NCBI RefSeq assembly: GCF_003967075.1
Contig: NZ_AP018664.1
Coordinates: 1,860,001-1,924,000, forward strand
Direction of reading: 5' to 3'
Length of the DNA: 64,000 nucleotides
Source: Sphingobium amiense
GTDB lineage: Bacteria > Pseudomonadota > Alphaproteobacteria > Sphingomonadales > Sphingomonadaceae
Below, in pieces: positions 43,694 to 54,140 of the stretch (position 1 is the first letter of the stretch; each line of letters opens with the position of its first letter). The notes beneath the pieces were generated by a model, which made no database searches, had not been told where the DNA came from, and was given only the letters and a program-made list of their open reading frames with translations. Made by a program: the position numbers and the translations under genes.

Positions 43694-44929
43694 ATGACCT
43701 ACCCACGCAACGATCATGGCATTCATGTTCCGATGCCCAACGCCCGTCCGGGCGACAGCGCGGACTTTTCGCACCATGCGATCCCGCCTGCGGGCAGCGT
43801 CCCGATGCCGCCCGTCGACGTCGCGCCTGCCGACATTCACGGCCACGCCTTCACCCTGATCCGGGTGCTGGACGAAGACGGCAACGCCGTCGGCCCGTGG
43901 AACCCCGGCCTTTCGGTCGAAACATTGCGGCAGGGCTTGCGCAGCATGATGCTGACGCGCGCCTATGACGCCCGCATGGTCCGCGTGCAGCGGCAGGGCA
44001 AGACCAGCTTCTACATGAAGTGCACCGGCGAGGAAGCCGTCGCGGTCGCCGCCGCGATGGCGCTCGATCGCGGCGACATGTGCTTCCCCACCTATCGTCA
44101 GCAGGGTCTGCTCGTCGCGCGCGACTGGCCGCTCGTCGACATGATGAATCAGGTCTATTCCAACAGCCGCGACCGGCTGAAGGGGCGGCAGATGCCGGTC
44201 TTCTATTCCAGCCGGGAAGCGGGCTTCTTCTCGATCTCGGGCAATCTGGGCACGCAATACAGCCAGTCGGTCGGCTGGGCGATGGGCGCCGCCGCCGATG
44301 GCGACCCGCGCATCGCGGCGGCATGGATCGGCGAAGGCGCGACGGCGGAAGGCGACTTCCACCACGCGCTGACCTTCGCCAGCGTCTATCAGGCGCCCGT
44401 CATCCTCAACATCGTCAACAACCAGTGGGCGATCTCCTCCTTCTCCGGCATCGCGGGCGGGGAACGCACCACCTTCGCGGCGCGCGGCCTCGCCTTCGGC
44501 ATTCCGGCCCTGCGCGCGGACGGCAATGATTTCCTCGCCGTCCACGCCGTGACCAGCTGGGCCGCCCAGCGCGCGCGGCAGGGTCTGGGACCGACGCTGA
44601 TCGAACTCTTCACCTACCGCGCCGAAGGCCATTCGACCTCCGACGATCCCAGCAAATACCGCCCCGGTTCGGAGGCGCAGGCATGGCCGCTCGGCGATCC
44701 CATCGAACGGCTCAAGACGCACCTCATCAACCTTGGCGCATGGTCGCAGGCCGAACATGACGATCTGGCCAAGGCGCTGGACGACGAAGTGCGCGCGGCG
44801 GGCAAGGAATCCGAAAGCTACGGCACGCTGTCCGGCGGCGACCGCCCCGCGCCTTCGACGATGTTCGACGATGTTTACAAGGACATGCCTGCGCATCTCG
44901 TGGCGCAGCGGTCGCAGGCGGGGCTTTGA
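43694..44929 (+). CDS. bkdA1: Branched-chain 2-oxoacid dehydrogenase E1 subunit alpha
   Basis: A 411-residue thiamin-diphosphate-dependent E1 alpha subunit. The TPP motif runs WIGEGATAEGDFHHAL ... IVNNQWAISSF (about residues 213-260). The phosphorylation-loop-like region RAEGHSTSDDPSKYR is near 310. The N-terminal extension of about 80 residues before the core is usual for BCKDH E1 alpha and longer than that of most pyruvate dehydrogenase alpha subunits. It decarboxylates the 2-oxoacids made by leucine dehydrogenase. The beta subunit starts two bases after its stop. Confidence 0.93.
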   Translation: MTYPRNDHGIHVPMPNARPGDSADFSHHAIPPAGSVPMPPVDVAPADIHGHAFTLIRVLDEDGNAVGPWNPGLSVETLRQGLRSMMLTRAYDARMVRVQRQGKTSFYMKCTGEEAVAVAAAMALDRGDMCFPTYRQQGLLVARDWPLVDMMNQVYSNSRDRLKGRQMPVFYSSREAGFFSISGNLGTQYSQSVGWAMGAAADGDPRIAAAWIGEGATAEGDFHHALTFASVYQAPVILNIVNNQWAISSFSGIAGGERTTFAARGLAFGIPALRADGNDFLAVHAVTSWAAQRARQGLGPTLIELFTYRAEGHSTSDDPSKYRPGSEAQAWPLGDPIERLKTHLINLGAWSQAEHDDLAKALDDEVRAAGKESESYGTLSGGDRPAPSTMFDDVYKDMPAHLVAQRSQAGL

Positions 44930-44931
44930 CG

Positions 44932-45945
44932 ATGGCTGCCATGAATATGATCGAGGCGATCAACAGCGCCATGGACGTGGCGCTGGAACGTGACCGCGCC
45001 GTCACCATCTTCGGACAGGATGTCGGCTATTTCGGCGGCGTGTTCCGCGCGACCGACGGCCTTCAGAAAAAATATGGCGCATCGCGCGTGTTCGACGCGC
45101 CGATCACCGAAGGCGGCATCGTCGCCGTCGCGGTCGGCATGGGCGCTTACGGCAAGCGTCCCGTGGTCGAAATCCAGTTCGCCGACTATATCTATCCGGC
45201 CGCCGACCAGCTCATCTCCGAAGCGGCGCGCATGCGCTATCGCACCGGGGGCGAATGGTGGTCGCCGATCACGGTCCGCAGTCCCTATGGCGGCGGCATC
45301 TATGGCGGCCAGACGCACAGCCAGTCGCCCGAAGGCATCTTCACCCATGTCGCGGGGCTGAAGACGGTGATCCCGTCCAACCCCTATGACGCCAAGGGGC
45401 TGCTGCTCGCCGCGATCGAGGATGACGATCCCGTCCTCTTCTTCGAACCCAAGCGGCTCTACAACGGCCCCTTCGACGGCCATCACGACCGCCCCGTCCG
45501 CCCGTGGGCGAAGCATCCGGCGAGCGAAGTGCCCGAGGGGCACTATATCGTCCCCCTCGGCAAGGCCGCCGTGGCGCGCGAAGGCACCGCCGTGACGGTG
45601 CTCGCCTACGGCACGATGGTCCATGTCGCGCTGGCGGCGGCCGAAGACAGCGGCATCGACGCCGAAATACTCGACCTGCGCACGCTGGTCCCGCTCGATC
45701 TGGAAGCGATCAAGGCGTCGGTCCAGAAGACCGGGCGCTGCGTCGTCATCCATGAAGCGACCCGCACCTGCGGCTTCGGCGCGGAACTCGCCGCGCTGGT
45801 GCAGGAACATTGTTTCTTCGAACTCGAAGCGCCCGTCGAGCGCGTCACCGGCTGGGACACTCCCTACCCGCACGCCTTCGAATGGGAATATTTCCCCGGC
45901 CCCAAGCGCCTGGCCGAAGCCATGCGCCGCACCATCGAGATTTAA
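44932..45945 (+). CDS. bkdA2: Branched-chain 2-oxoacid dehydrogenase E1 subunit beta
   Basis: A 337-residue E1 beta subunit that pairs with the alpha subunit to form the TPP site. Seen are FGQDVGYFGGVFRATDGL, the EGGIVAVAVGMGAYGKRPVVEIQFADYIYPA region (given in parts) and TPYPHAFEWEYFPG at the end. The ATG at 44932 is two bases after the E1 alpha stop. E1 alpha, E1 beta and E2 follow each other without room for promoters, so they are one transcript. No E3 (dihydrolipoamide dehydrogenase) gene follows in the window. Confidence 0.93.
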   Translation: MAAMNMIEAINSAMDVALERDRAVTIFGQDVGYFGGVFRATDGLQKKYGASRVFDAPITEGGIVAVAVGMGAYGKRPVVEIQFADYIYPAADQLISEAARMRYRTGGEWWSPITVRSPYGGGIYGGQTHSQSPEGIFTHVAGLKTVIPSNPYDAKGLLLAAIEDDDPVLFFEPKRLYNGPFDGHHDRPVRPWAKHPASEVPEGHYIVPLGKAAVAREGTAVTVLAYGTMVHVALAAAEDSGIDAEILDLRTLVPLDLEAIKASVQKTGRCVVIHEATRTCGFGAELAALVQEHCFFELEAPVERVTGWDTPYPHAFEWEYFPGPKRLAEAMRRTIEI

Positions 45946-45949
45946 GTCC

Positions 45950-47212
45950 ATGAATATTTACAGCTTCAAACTGCCCGACATCGGCGAAGGCATCGCGGAG
46001 GCGGAGATCGTCGGCTGGCACGTCGCGGTGGGCGACTTCGTCGAGGAGGACGCGCCGCTGGCCGACCTCATGACCGACAAGGCGACCGTCGAAATGACCG
46101 CCCCCGTTTCCGGCCGCATCGTGCGGCTGGCGGGCGAAGTCGGCGATCAGATCGCGATCGGCTCCATCCTCGCCGAATTCGAGACGGAGGGCGCGGAAGG
46201 ATCGGATACGCCTGCCGCCGCCGCGCCGGAACCTGTGGCGGCGGAACCCGCAGCCGCGCCCGAACCCACGCCCGCGCCCGCGCCGGTCGAGGAACCGAAG
46301 GCCGCGCCCGAACCCGCGCCTGTGGCCGCGCCCGAACCGGTGGCGCACGCCGCCGCCAGCCGCGTCCTCGCCTCCCCCACCGTGCGCCAGCGCGCGAAGG
46401 ATCTGGGCCTCGACCTCGCCGACATCAAGCCGACCGAAGACGGCCGCATCCGCCACGCCGATCTCGACGCCTTCCTCAGCTATAACGGCGCCTATCGCAC
46501 CGGCGGCGGCAAGCGCGCGGACGAACAGGTCCGCGTCATCGGCCTGCGCCGCCGTATCGCCGAAAATATGGCCGCGTCGAAGCGCACCATCCCCCACTTC
46601 ACCTATGTCGAGGAAATCGACGTGACGAAGCTGGAGCTTCTGCGCGTCGACCTCAACGCCACGCGCGGCGCGAAGCCCAAGCTCACCATGCTGCCGCTGC
46701 TGATCCTCGCCATCTGCAAGACGCTGCCCGACTTCCCGATGATCAACGCCCGCTATGACGACGAAGCGGGCGTCGTCACCCGCTCGGGCGCGGTCCATCT
46801 CGGCATGGCGACGCAGACCGACGCGGGCCTCATGGTGCCGGTGATCCGCAACGCGGAAAGCCGCAACATCTGGCAACTGGCGAGCGAAATCGTCCGCCTC
46901 GCCGACGCCGCCCGCACCGGCAAGGCCAAGTCCGACGAACTGTCGGGTTCGACCCTGACGATCACCTCGCTCGGCCCGCTCGGCGGCATCGCGACGACGC
47001 CGGTCATCAACCGCCCCGAAGTCGCCATCATCGGCCCCAACAAGGTGATCGAACGCCCCGTGTTCCGCGACGGCCAGGTGGTCGCCGCAAAGCTCATGAA
47101 CCTGTCGATCAGTTGCGACCACCGGGTCGTTGACGGCTGGGATGCCGCCAGTTACGTCCAGGCTCTCAAGCGGCTGCTCGAAACGCCGGCGCTGCTGTTC
47201 GTCGACGGTTGA
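45950..47212 (+). CDS. bkdB: Branched-chain 2-oxoacid dehydrogenase E2 (lipoyl acyltransferase)
   Basis: A 420-residue E2 core. The lipoyl domain (1-80) carries the lipoylated Lys44 in MTDKATVEM. An Ala/Pro/Glu-rich flexible linker runs from about 85 to 135. A peripheral subunit-binding domain (about 140-180) holds SPTVRQRAKDLGLDLADIKPT. The catalytic domain ends with the active-site DHRVVDGWD near 390. The start is the ATG at 45950, five bases after the E1 beta stop. It transfers the acyl group from lipoate to CoA to give isovaleryl-CoA and related thioesters. Confidence 0.94.
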   Translation: MNIYSFKLPDIGEGIAEAEIVGWHVAVGDFVEEDAPLADLMTDKATVEMTAPVSGRIVRLAGEVGDQIAIGSILAEFETEGAEGSDTPAAAAPEPVAAEPAAAPEPTPAPAPVEEPKAAPEPAPVAAPEPVAHAAASRVLASPTVRQRAKDLGLDLADIKPTEDGRIRHADLDAFLSYNGAYRTGGGKRADEQVRVIGLRRRIAENMAASKRTIPHFTYVEEIDVTKLELLRVDLNATRGAKPKLTMLPLLILAICKTLPDFPMINARYDDEAGVVTRSGAVHLGMATQTDAGLMVPVIRNAESRNIWQLASEIVRLADAARTGKAKSDELSGSTLTITSLGPLGGIATTPVINRPEVAIIGPNKVIERPVFRDGQVVAAKLMNLSISCDHRVVDGWDAASYVQALKRLLETPALLFVDG

Positions 47213-47244
47213 GGGCACCGTCGCGTGGGGGGAGGACAGAGCGG

Positions 47245-48492
47245 TTGACCCAGAACCATCCCCTGCGCGGGCAACTGACCGAGGAAATGCACGCGCGGCG
47301 TCTGGCCCATATCCAGGCGCCGTGCGAAATCACCCAGTTGCTCGCCGTCTATTCCGAGGGCGAGCAGCAGGCGGTGCGCCAGCATGCGCTGAAGATCGCG
47401 GGCCAGAGCGGGGAAGCCCGCACCGATCTCAACCATCTCACCGCCTCCATCGCCGGGTTCGAATTCACATGGGAATGCCATGCGGAATTTGCGACCTACA
47501 CCTTCATCCGCTCGCTCGACGCGACGGATGAGCAGGGCGGCTTCACGCCCCTTCCCCCCGACTGGATGGCGGATCTTCCCGCCGCGATCCTGCGCGGAAC
47601 GCAATTGCGGCTGCTGTCCGCCTCCGATCCCGAACCCACGACATTGCTGGAGGATTTCCATCCCGGCGACCTCGTGACCTGCGACGTGTTCGACCGGGCG
47701 GCGACGATCTGGGCCGACTTCCGGCTGCACGATACGGGCTTTGGCAAATTGCTCGTCAAGGATCGCAACCTGTCGGGCGGCGACGCCACCCGGCTGGTCC
47801 AGTGGATTCAGGAACTGGGCAATTACCGCAAGATGGCCCTGCTCGGCCTGCCGCTCGCCAAGGAAATGAACGGCCGGCTCAAGCGGCTGGAGGATGAATT
47901 CGGCAAGCTCGTCAACGCCATCGCCCTGCCCGACCGGCAGAGCGATGCGGAGCTGTTCCACGAACTGTCCTGCCTGACTGCGGAGCTGAACCGGCTCGAA
48001 TCCGACGCCAGTTTCCGTATGAGCGCCACCATGGCCTATGCCCAGATCGTGCATGACCGGCTCCAGTCCCTGCGCGAAAGCCGCATCGCCGGGCACCAGA
48101 CCCTGTCCGAATTTACCGAACGCCGCTTCATGCCCGCGATCCGCACCTGCCAGTCCTTCATGAACCGGGTGCAGCAGGTGTCGCGCCGCGCGGATTCCGC
48201 CAGCGGCCTGATGCGCACCAGCATCGACGTGGTGCTGCGCAGCCAGACGCGCGACCTGCTCGCCTCTATGGATCACCGCTCCAACCTGCAACTGCGGCTG
48301 CAACAGGCGGTGGAGGGTCTCTCCGTCGCCGCCATCACCTATTATATGGCGGCGCTCCTGCATTATGAGCTGGACGCGCTCCACCATGTCGCGCCCTGGT
48401 TCAACCCGACGATCGTCCTCGCCGCCGCCATCCCGGTGCTGATTGCAGTAATCTGGCGCGTCGTCCGGTCGAAAAAACATCCGCTGACCTGA
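47245..48492 (+). CDS. DUF3422 membrane protein
   Basis: A 415-residue protein of the DUF3422 family, recognised by the N-terminal NHPLRGQLTEEMHARR and the FTWECHAEFATYTF segment. The middle is helical with FHELSCLTAELNRLES. Two transmembrane helices lie at the C-terminus (about 365-385 and 393-412), followed by basic RSKKHP. The TTG at 47245 is chosen for the GGGGGGAGG site before it. Its function is unknown. It starts 33 bases after the E2 gene on the same strand and could be co-transcribed, but the family occurs outside bkd operons too. Confidence 0.8.
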   Translation: MTQNHPLRGQLTEEMHARRLAHIQAPCEITQLLAVYSEGEQQAVRQHALKIAGQSGEARTDLNHLTASIAGFEFTWECHAEFATYTFIRSLDATDEQGGFTPLPPDWMADLPAAILRGTQLRLLSASDPEPTTLLEDFHPGDLVTCDVFDRAATIWADFRLHDTGFGKLLVKDRNLSGGDATRLVQWIQELGNYRKMALLGLPLAKEMNGRLKRLEDEFGKLVNAIALPDRQSDAELFHELSCLTAELNRLESDASFRMSATMAYAQIVHDRLQSLRESRIAGHQTLSEFTERRFMPAIRTCQSFMNRVQQVSRRADSASGLMRTSIDVVLRSQTRDLLASMDHRSNLQLRLQQAVEGLSVAAITYYMAALLHYELDALHHVAPWFNPTIVLAAAIPVLIAVIWRVVRSKKHPLT

Positions 48493-48525
48493 CCGGTCCG
48501 CGCCGTCGGGCGCACAAACGGAAAA

Positions 48526-48564
48526 GGGACCGCCGCATGTCCGCGACGGCCCCCTGCTGTTTTT
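48526..48564. terminator. Bidirectional terminator
   Basis: Imperfect GC-rich hairpin with AAAA before the left arm and TTTTT after the right arm (48560-48564). It separates DUF3422 from the convergent UrcA gene. Confidence 0.65.
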
Positions 48565-48577
48565 CCGATGCGCCGGA

Positions 48578-48928
48578 TCAGTTGCCGACGACCGCGCGCG
48601 GCTCCACGGGCCGGGCCTCGGCATAGCGCTCGCCACTGTCGGCGCGGGCGATGGCCGCCTTCATGCCCGGCTGGACATGGGCGATGGCCTTGCTCCGGCA
48701 CGCGGTATAGGCGGAAAGGTCGGTGCTCATGCAGACCCGGCTGGCGGCGCGGGCGATCCGGCTGCGCAGCACCGCCTGCTGATCGGCCTTGGACAGGTCG
48801 AGGTCGCCGTGGCGGACCTCCATGGTGCGGCCGTTGGACACGAAATCCTCGGCGGAAGCCGCGCCCGCGCCCAGCGCCAGAGTGGCGGAAGCAGCGGCGA
48901 CGGCGGCGATCTTGAACGAAGCGAACAT
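48578..48928 (-). CDS. UrcA family protein
   Basis: A 116-residue exported protein. The ATG at 48928 follows AGGAG. The signal peptide ends GAASAED. The mature part begins with the VRHGDLDLSKADQQAVLRSRIARAASRVC pattern (given in parts) and has a second cysteine in AYTACR, typical of UrcA proteins of sphingomonads, whose function is unknown. The two cysteines probably form a disulphide in the periplasm. Confidence 0.85.
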   Translation of the reverse strand: MFASFKIAAVAAASATLALGAGAASAEDFVSNGRTMEVRHGDLDLSKADQQAVLRSRIARAASRVCMSTDLSAYTACRSKAIAHVQPGMKAAIARADSGERYAEARPVEPRAVVGN

Positions 48929-49584
48929 GGCAATCTCCTCTTGAACCTTTTGAAACCGGCGCGCCGCCAAGGGGGGCTGCGCGGAACGGCGCCGGTGCGG
49001 CCGGGGGAGCGCCCTTTAAGGGTCTTGGGGGAAGCGCTCCTTCCCGTCCGCCCTTTCGATCTAGCCGCCCCGCCCGGCGCGCGCGCGCCCGCTTCGACCC
49101 GGATGCGACAGGCGTCGGCGAAGCGACAAAGCGCCTGTCTGACCGGACGAACGGCACGACGAACGACATGGCCCGCGCCACCGGCGACATGGAGAAAGCA
49201 TTAAAGCCGTAAGGGAATGCGCGAATCGAAACGACCGGTGCGATACGCGAAAACGCCCCCGGCGCAAGGGAAGGCCGGGGGCGTATCCAGGCGCTGTCGG
49301 GCACACCGGATCGCGAAAATCTCTCAGAGGACAGGACGGCGCTCAACCGGGTGAACCGTCGATGAACGCGCCCTCGCGCCGTCCCGTCCGATGCCCCCAC
49401 TCTATCGCCGCCTTCCCCCGCCGCAGCCTCCCATCGACGATCCGCGCCACCATTCAGGCAGGCGTCATATCGAAAGGACGAACAACGTCATGGAGAGGAC
49501 GAACGACATGGCGGCCTTCGCGCGACGATGAAACCTTTGCGCGGGCCACCGGGTTGACGCTCCATCGAACGAAGGAGATTTTTT
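48929..49584. other. 656-base stretch without a gene
   Basis: No convincing gene is seen. It holds a perfect 11-bp inverted repeat (49253-49263 with 49274-49284) without a T-run, and a direct repeat GACGAACGACATGG near 49158 and 49498. Long open frames here on the minus strand look like GC-driven shadows. Confidence 0.5.
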
Positions 49585-49926
49585 ATGGCTCTGTCCAGAC
49601 TGGCAAAGTTCGCTACCGCCATCGCCGCCCTTGCGGCAGCCAGCGGCCCGGCCCTCGCCCATTCGTGGGGCGACGCCGGCTATCAGCAGGCGCGCTACCA
49701 GCAGGCGCGTTATGACGGCGACCGTCGTGATTGGGAACGCCGCCGCGAATGGGAGCGCCGCCGCGAGCGTGAGGCGCGCCACGACCGCGAAGCCCGCCGC
49801 GACTGGAATCGCGGCCGCTATGCCGACCGTCGCGACTGGAACAACCGCCGTGGCGATGTGCGTGGCCGCGACTGCGTGACCAAATATGACAAATATACCG
49901 GCCGCTGGAACCAGCGCTGCTACTGA
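49585..49926 (+). CDS. Small Arg/Tyr-rich exported protein
   Basis: A 113-residue protein with a strong AAGGAG site. The signal peptide ends PALAHS. The mature part is dominated by Arg, Glu, Trp and Tyr: a doubled QQARY motif, then repeated RRxWERRRE and DREARRDW units. It ends KYDKYTGRWNQRCY with two cysteines. I do not recognise a named family. The composition suggests a periplasmic, highly charged, possibly RNA-, metal- or envelope-binding protein like other short Arg-rich sphingomonad proteins. A strong terminator follows at 49951. Confidence 0.75.
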   Translation: MALSRLAKFATAIAALAAASGPALAHSWGDAGYQQARYQQARYDGDRRDWERRREWERRREREARHDREARRDWNRGRYADRRDWNNRRGDVRGRDCVTKYDKYTGRWNQRCY

Positions 49927-49950
49927 TCCCGTGAGAATGGGATGATGCGA

Positions 49951-49993
49951 AGGCCCGGTCCGGCATTTTTACGCCGGGCCGGGCCTTTGTCTT
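49951..49993 (+). terminator. Rho-independent terminator
   Basis: 14-bp stem (49951-49964 with 49973-49986, one G-U pair), 8-base loop, then TTGTCTTT. Confidence 0.8.
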
Positions 49994-50052
49994 TCCGGCC
50001 ATCTTTCGCGTGGCGGCGCGGCTTCCTATCTTCCGCTCTGGATTCCCGTCAG

Positions 50053-50067
50053 GAACGAAGATAGAAC
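50053..50067 (+). promoter_or_regulatory. Predicted LexA (SOS) box of uvrA
   Basis: GAAC-N7-GAAC, the direct-repeat SOS box known from Alphaproteobacteria, lies 82 bases before the uvrA start. uvrA is a classical LexA target in this class, so control by DNA damage is likely. Confidence 0.8.
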
Positions 50068-50075
50068 ATCGCCCC

Positions 50076-50120
50076 ATGAGCCTTACCCATATCCAGAAGC
50101 AGAGCTTTAGCGAATGCTGA
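50076..50120 (+). other. Upstream short ORF 1 (14 codons)
   Basis: Encodes [14 protein letters not shown] and stops at a TGA inside the next start region (ATGCTGA), so its stop overlaps short ORF 2. The first residues copy the UvrA N-terminus (MLTHI). Whether it is translated is unknown. Confidence 0.5.
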
Positions 50121-50148
50121 CCCATATACAGAAGCAGAGCGGCAGCGA

Positions 50149-50160
<12 letters not shown>
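50085..50160 (+). repeat. 35-bp tandem repeat covering the uvrA start
   Basis: Segments starting at 50085, 50120 and 50155 repeat with a 35-base period (ACCCATAT...AAGCAGAG...GCGAATG), about 2.3 copies. Each unit ends in an ATG. The period is not a multiple of three, so the first two ATGs open short frames: 50076-50120 and 50114-50155. Confidence 0.85.
50114..50155 (+). other. Upstream short ORF 2 (13 codons)
   Basis: Encodes [13 protein letters not shown] and stops at a TGA that overlaps the uvrA ATG region (ATGCTGA). With short ORF 1 it forms two coupled start-stop steps leading into uvrA. Confidence 0.5.
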
Positions 50161-53139
<2,979 letters not shown>

Positions 53140-53156
53140 CTGGATCCTCGACATTT

Positions 53157-53196
53157 GATCGCGCCGAGACCGTCCGGGGGACGGTCGAACGCGATC
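53157..53196. repeat. Long hairpin after uvrA
   Basis: Outer 7-bp stem (53157-53163 with 53190-53196) and inner 8-bp stem (53168-53175 with 53179-53186). It sits between the uvrA stop and the uvrA 3' scrap. It may be a terminator or the edge of an insertion; there is no T-run. Confidence 0.6.
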
Positions 53197-53201
53197 AACC
53201 G

Positions 53202-53330
53202 GAAGGCGGCGTCAAGGGCGGCTAAGTCGTCGCGGAAGGCACGCCGGAAAAGGTGGTGAAGGAGCCGCGGAGCTTTACGGGTCGGTATCTTGCACCGCTA
53301 TTGGGGCTGGAGGCTGTGGCGGCGGAGTAA
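53202..53330 (+). pseudogene. Degenerate duplicate of the uvrA 3' end
   Basis: Reads EGGVKGG, stop, [26 protein letters not shown] and then GLEAVAAE before TAA at 53330. This matches the UvrA C-terminus ([34 protein letters not shown]) with an in-frame TAA where uvrA has GAA. Codon choice differs from uvrA: more G-ending codons such as GTG, AAG, GAG and CGG. The scrap marks the left edge of the AT-rich islet and suggests that uvrA was replaced or re-joined by recombination at its 3' end. Confidence 0.85.
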
Positions 53331-54140
53331 TTAAGCCTGTTGCGATTGCGCCTGGGTCAGTTCCTTTATGTAAGGGTTAGCTAAAAACTCCCCAAGTGCA
53401 CCAAGCTCTAGCTCTATATAATAAGGGATTGTTGATAGAAAAGTTGGCAAAGCATTTGGTTTTTCCCAAGACTTCGCTGACCCATCAGAATTTTTTCGTT
53501 TGGAATTTTTGGCAAAGGCGATTTTAAAGCCAGCAGGAGTAACACCTTTAAGGCTGCAGAAATTAACCCTGTGGTCATTATCTGCCCCTTCAAACACGAC
53601 AGAGTCTTTGAATAGCTCGGATGTCAAACTTTTAACATAAGGCTGAACATACACTACCCGTACAATACCTGCGGCAATTATGAGCTTTGTGCACATATGG
53701 CACGGCATGGTAGTGCAATATAAAGTAGCGCCGTGAGTAGAACGCCGAAACCGAGCAGCGTCCGTTATTGCGTTCATTTCAGCGTGAACCATTCGACCAT
53801 ATTCGATGATGTCTGATAGCATCGCGTTATGCCAAGGGCCTTTTTCTGAACCGGAATCGCCTGGCTTGGCGAATACCTTTTGTATCATCTCATCTAGATC
53901 GAACTCCCTAACCTTTTCAGAAAGCCAACCTTCGGCCTTAAGCTTATCGAGCGCGTCTCGCGCCAAATCCTCTTTGACACGTTGGTTAGAGTCATGACCT
54001 ATGACGAAATCGCGATGGTCGTGGTCATGGTGGCACCAATAGGTTCCGCCTCCCGGTGCGGGAACTTCGTTGCACCCCATAGATATAATTTCACCATTCT
54101 CACCAAATATAGCTGCTCCAACCTGACGAGAAAGGTCTAA
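53331..54140 (-). pseudogene. avcD: avcD-like anti-phage dCTP deaminase, C-terminal fragment
   Basis: Deaminase half of an AvcD-type (DCD) protein. It reads DLSRQVGAAIFGENGEI, GCNEVPAPGGGTYW, DFVIGHDSN, then the catalytic zinc motif VHAEMNAI and the zinc-binding PCHMC, all intact. Known AvcD proteins deaminate dCTP/dCMP during phage infection and starve the phage of nucleotides. The 5' half is cut off at 54141 by an IS1380-family element; joining this piece at the CTAA target duplication to the piece at 55787-56516 restores one frame. An internal ATG at 54080 could still start the deaminase half alone. Base composition is AT-richer than the neighbours. Confidence 0.85.
54137..54140. repeat. 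Target-site duplication CTAA, left copy
   Basis: CTAA directly before the left inverted repeat; the same four bases follow the right inverted repeat at 55787-55790. Confidence 0.85.

Noticed and set aside
49253..49284. Perfect 11-bp inverted repeat as a terminator
   Set aside because: No T-run on either side and no gene ends nearby; kept only as part of the gene-free stretch.
48363..49400. 345-codon open frame on the minus strand
   Set aside because: It runs over the UrcA gene and a hairpin in another frame; the translation is Arg/Pro-rich and shows no start signal or family.
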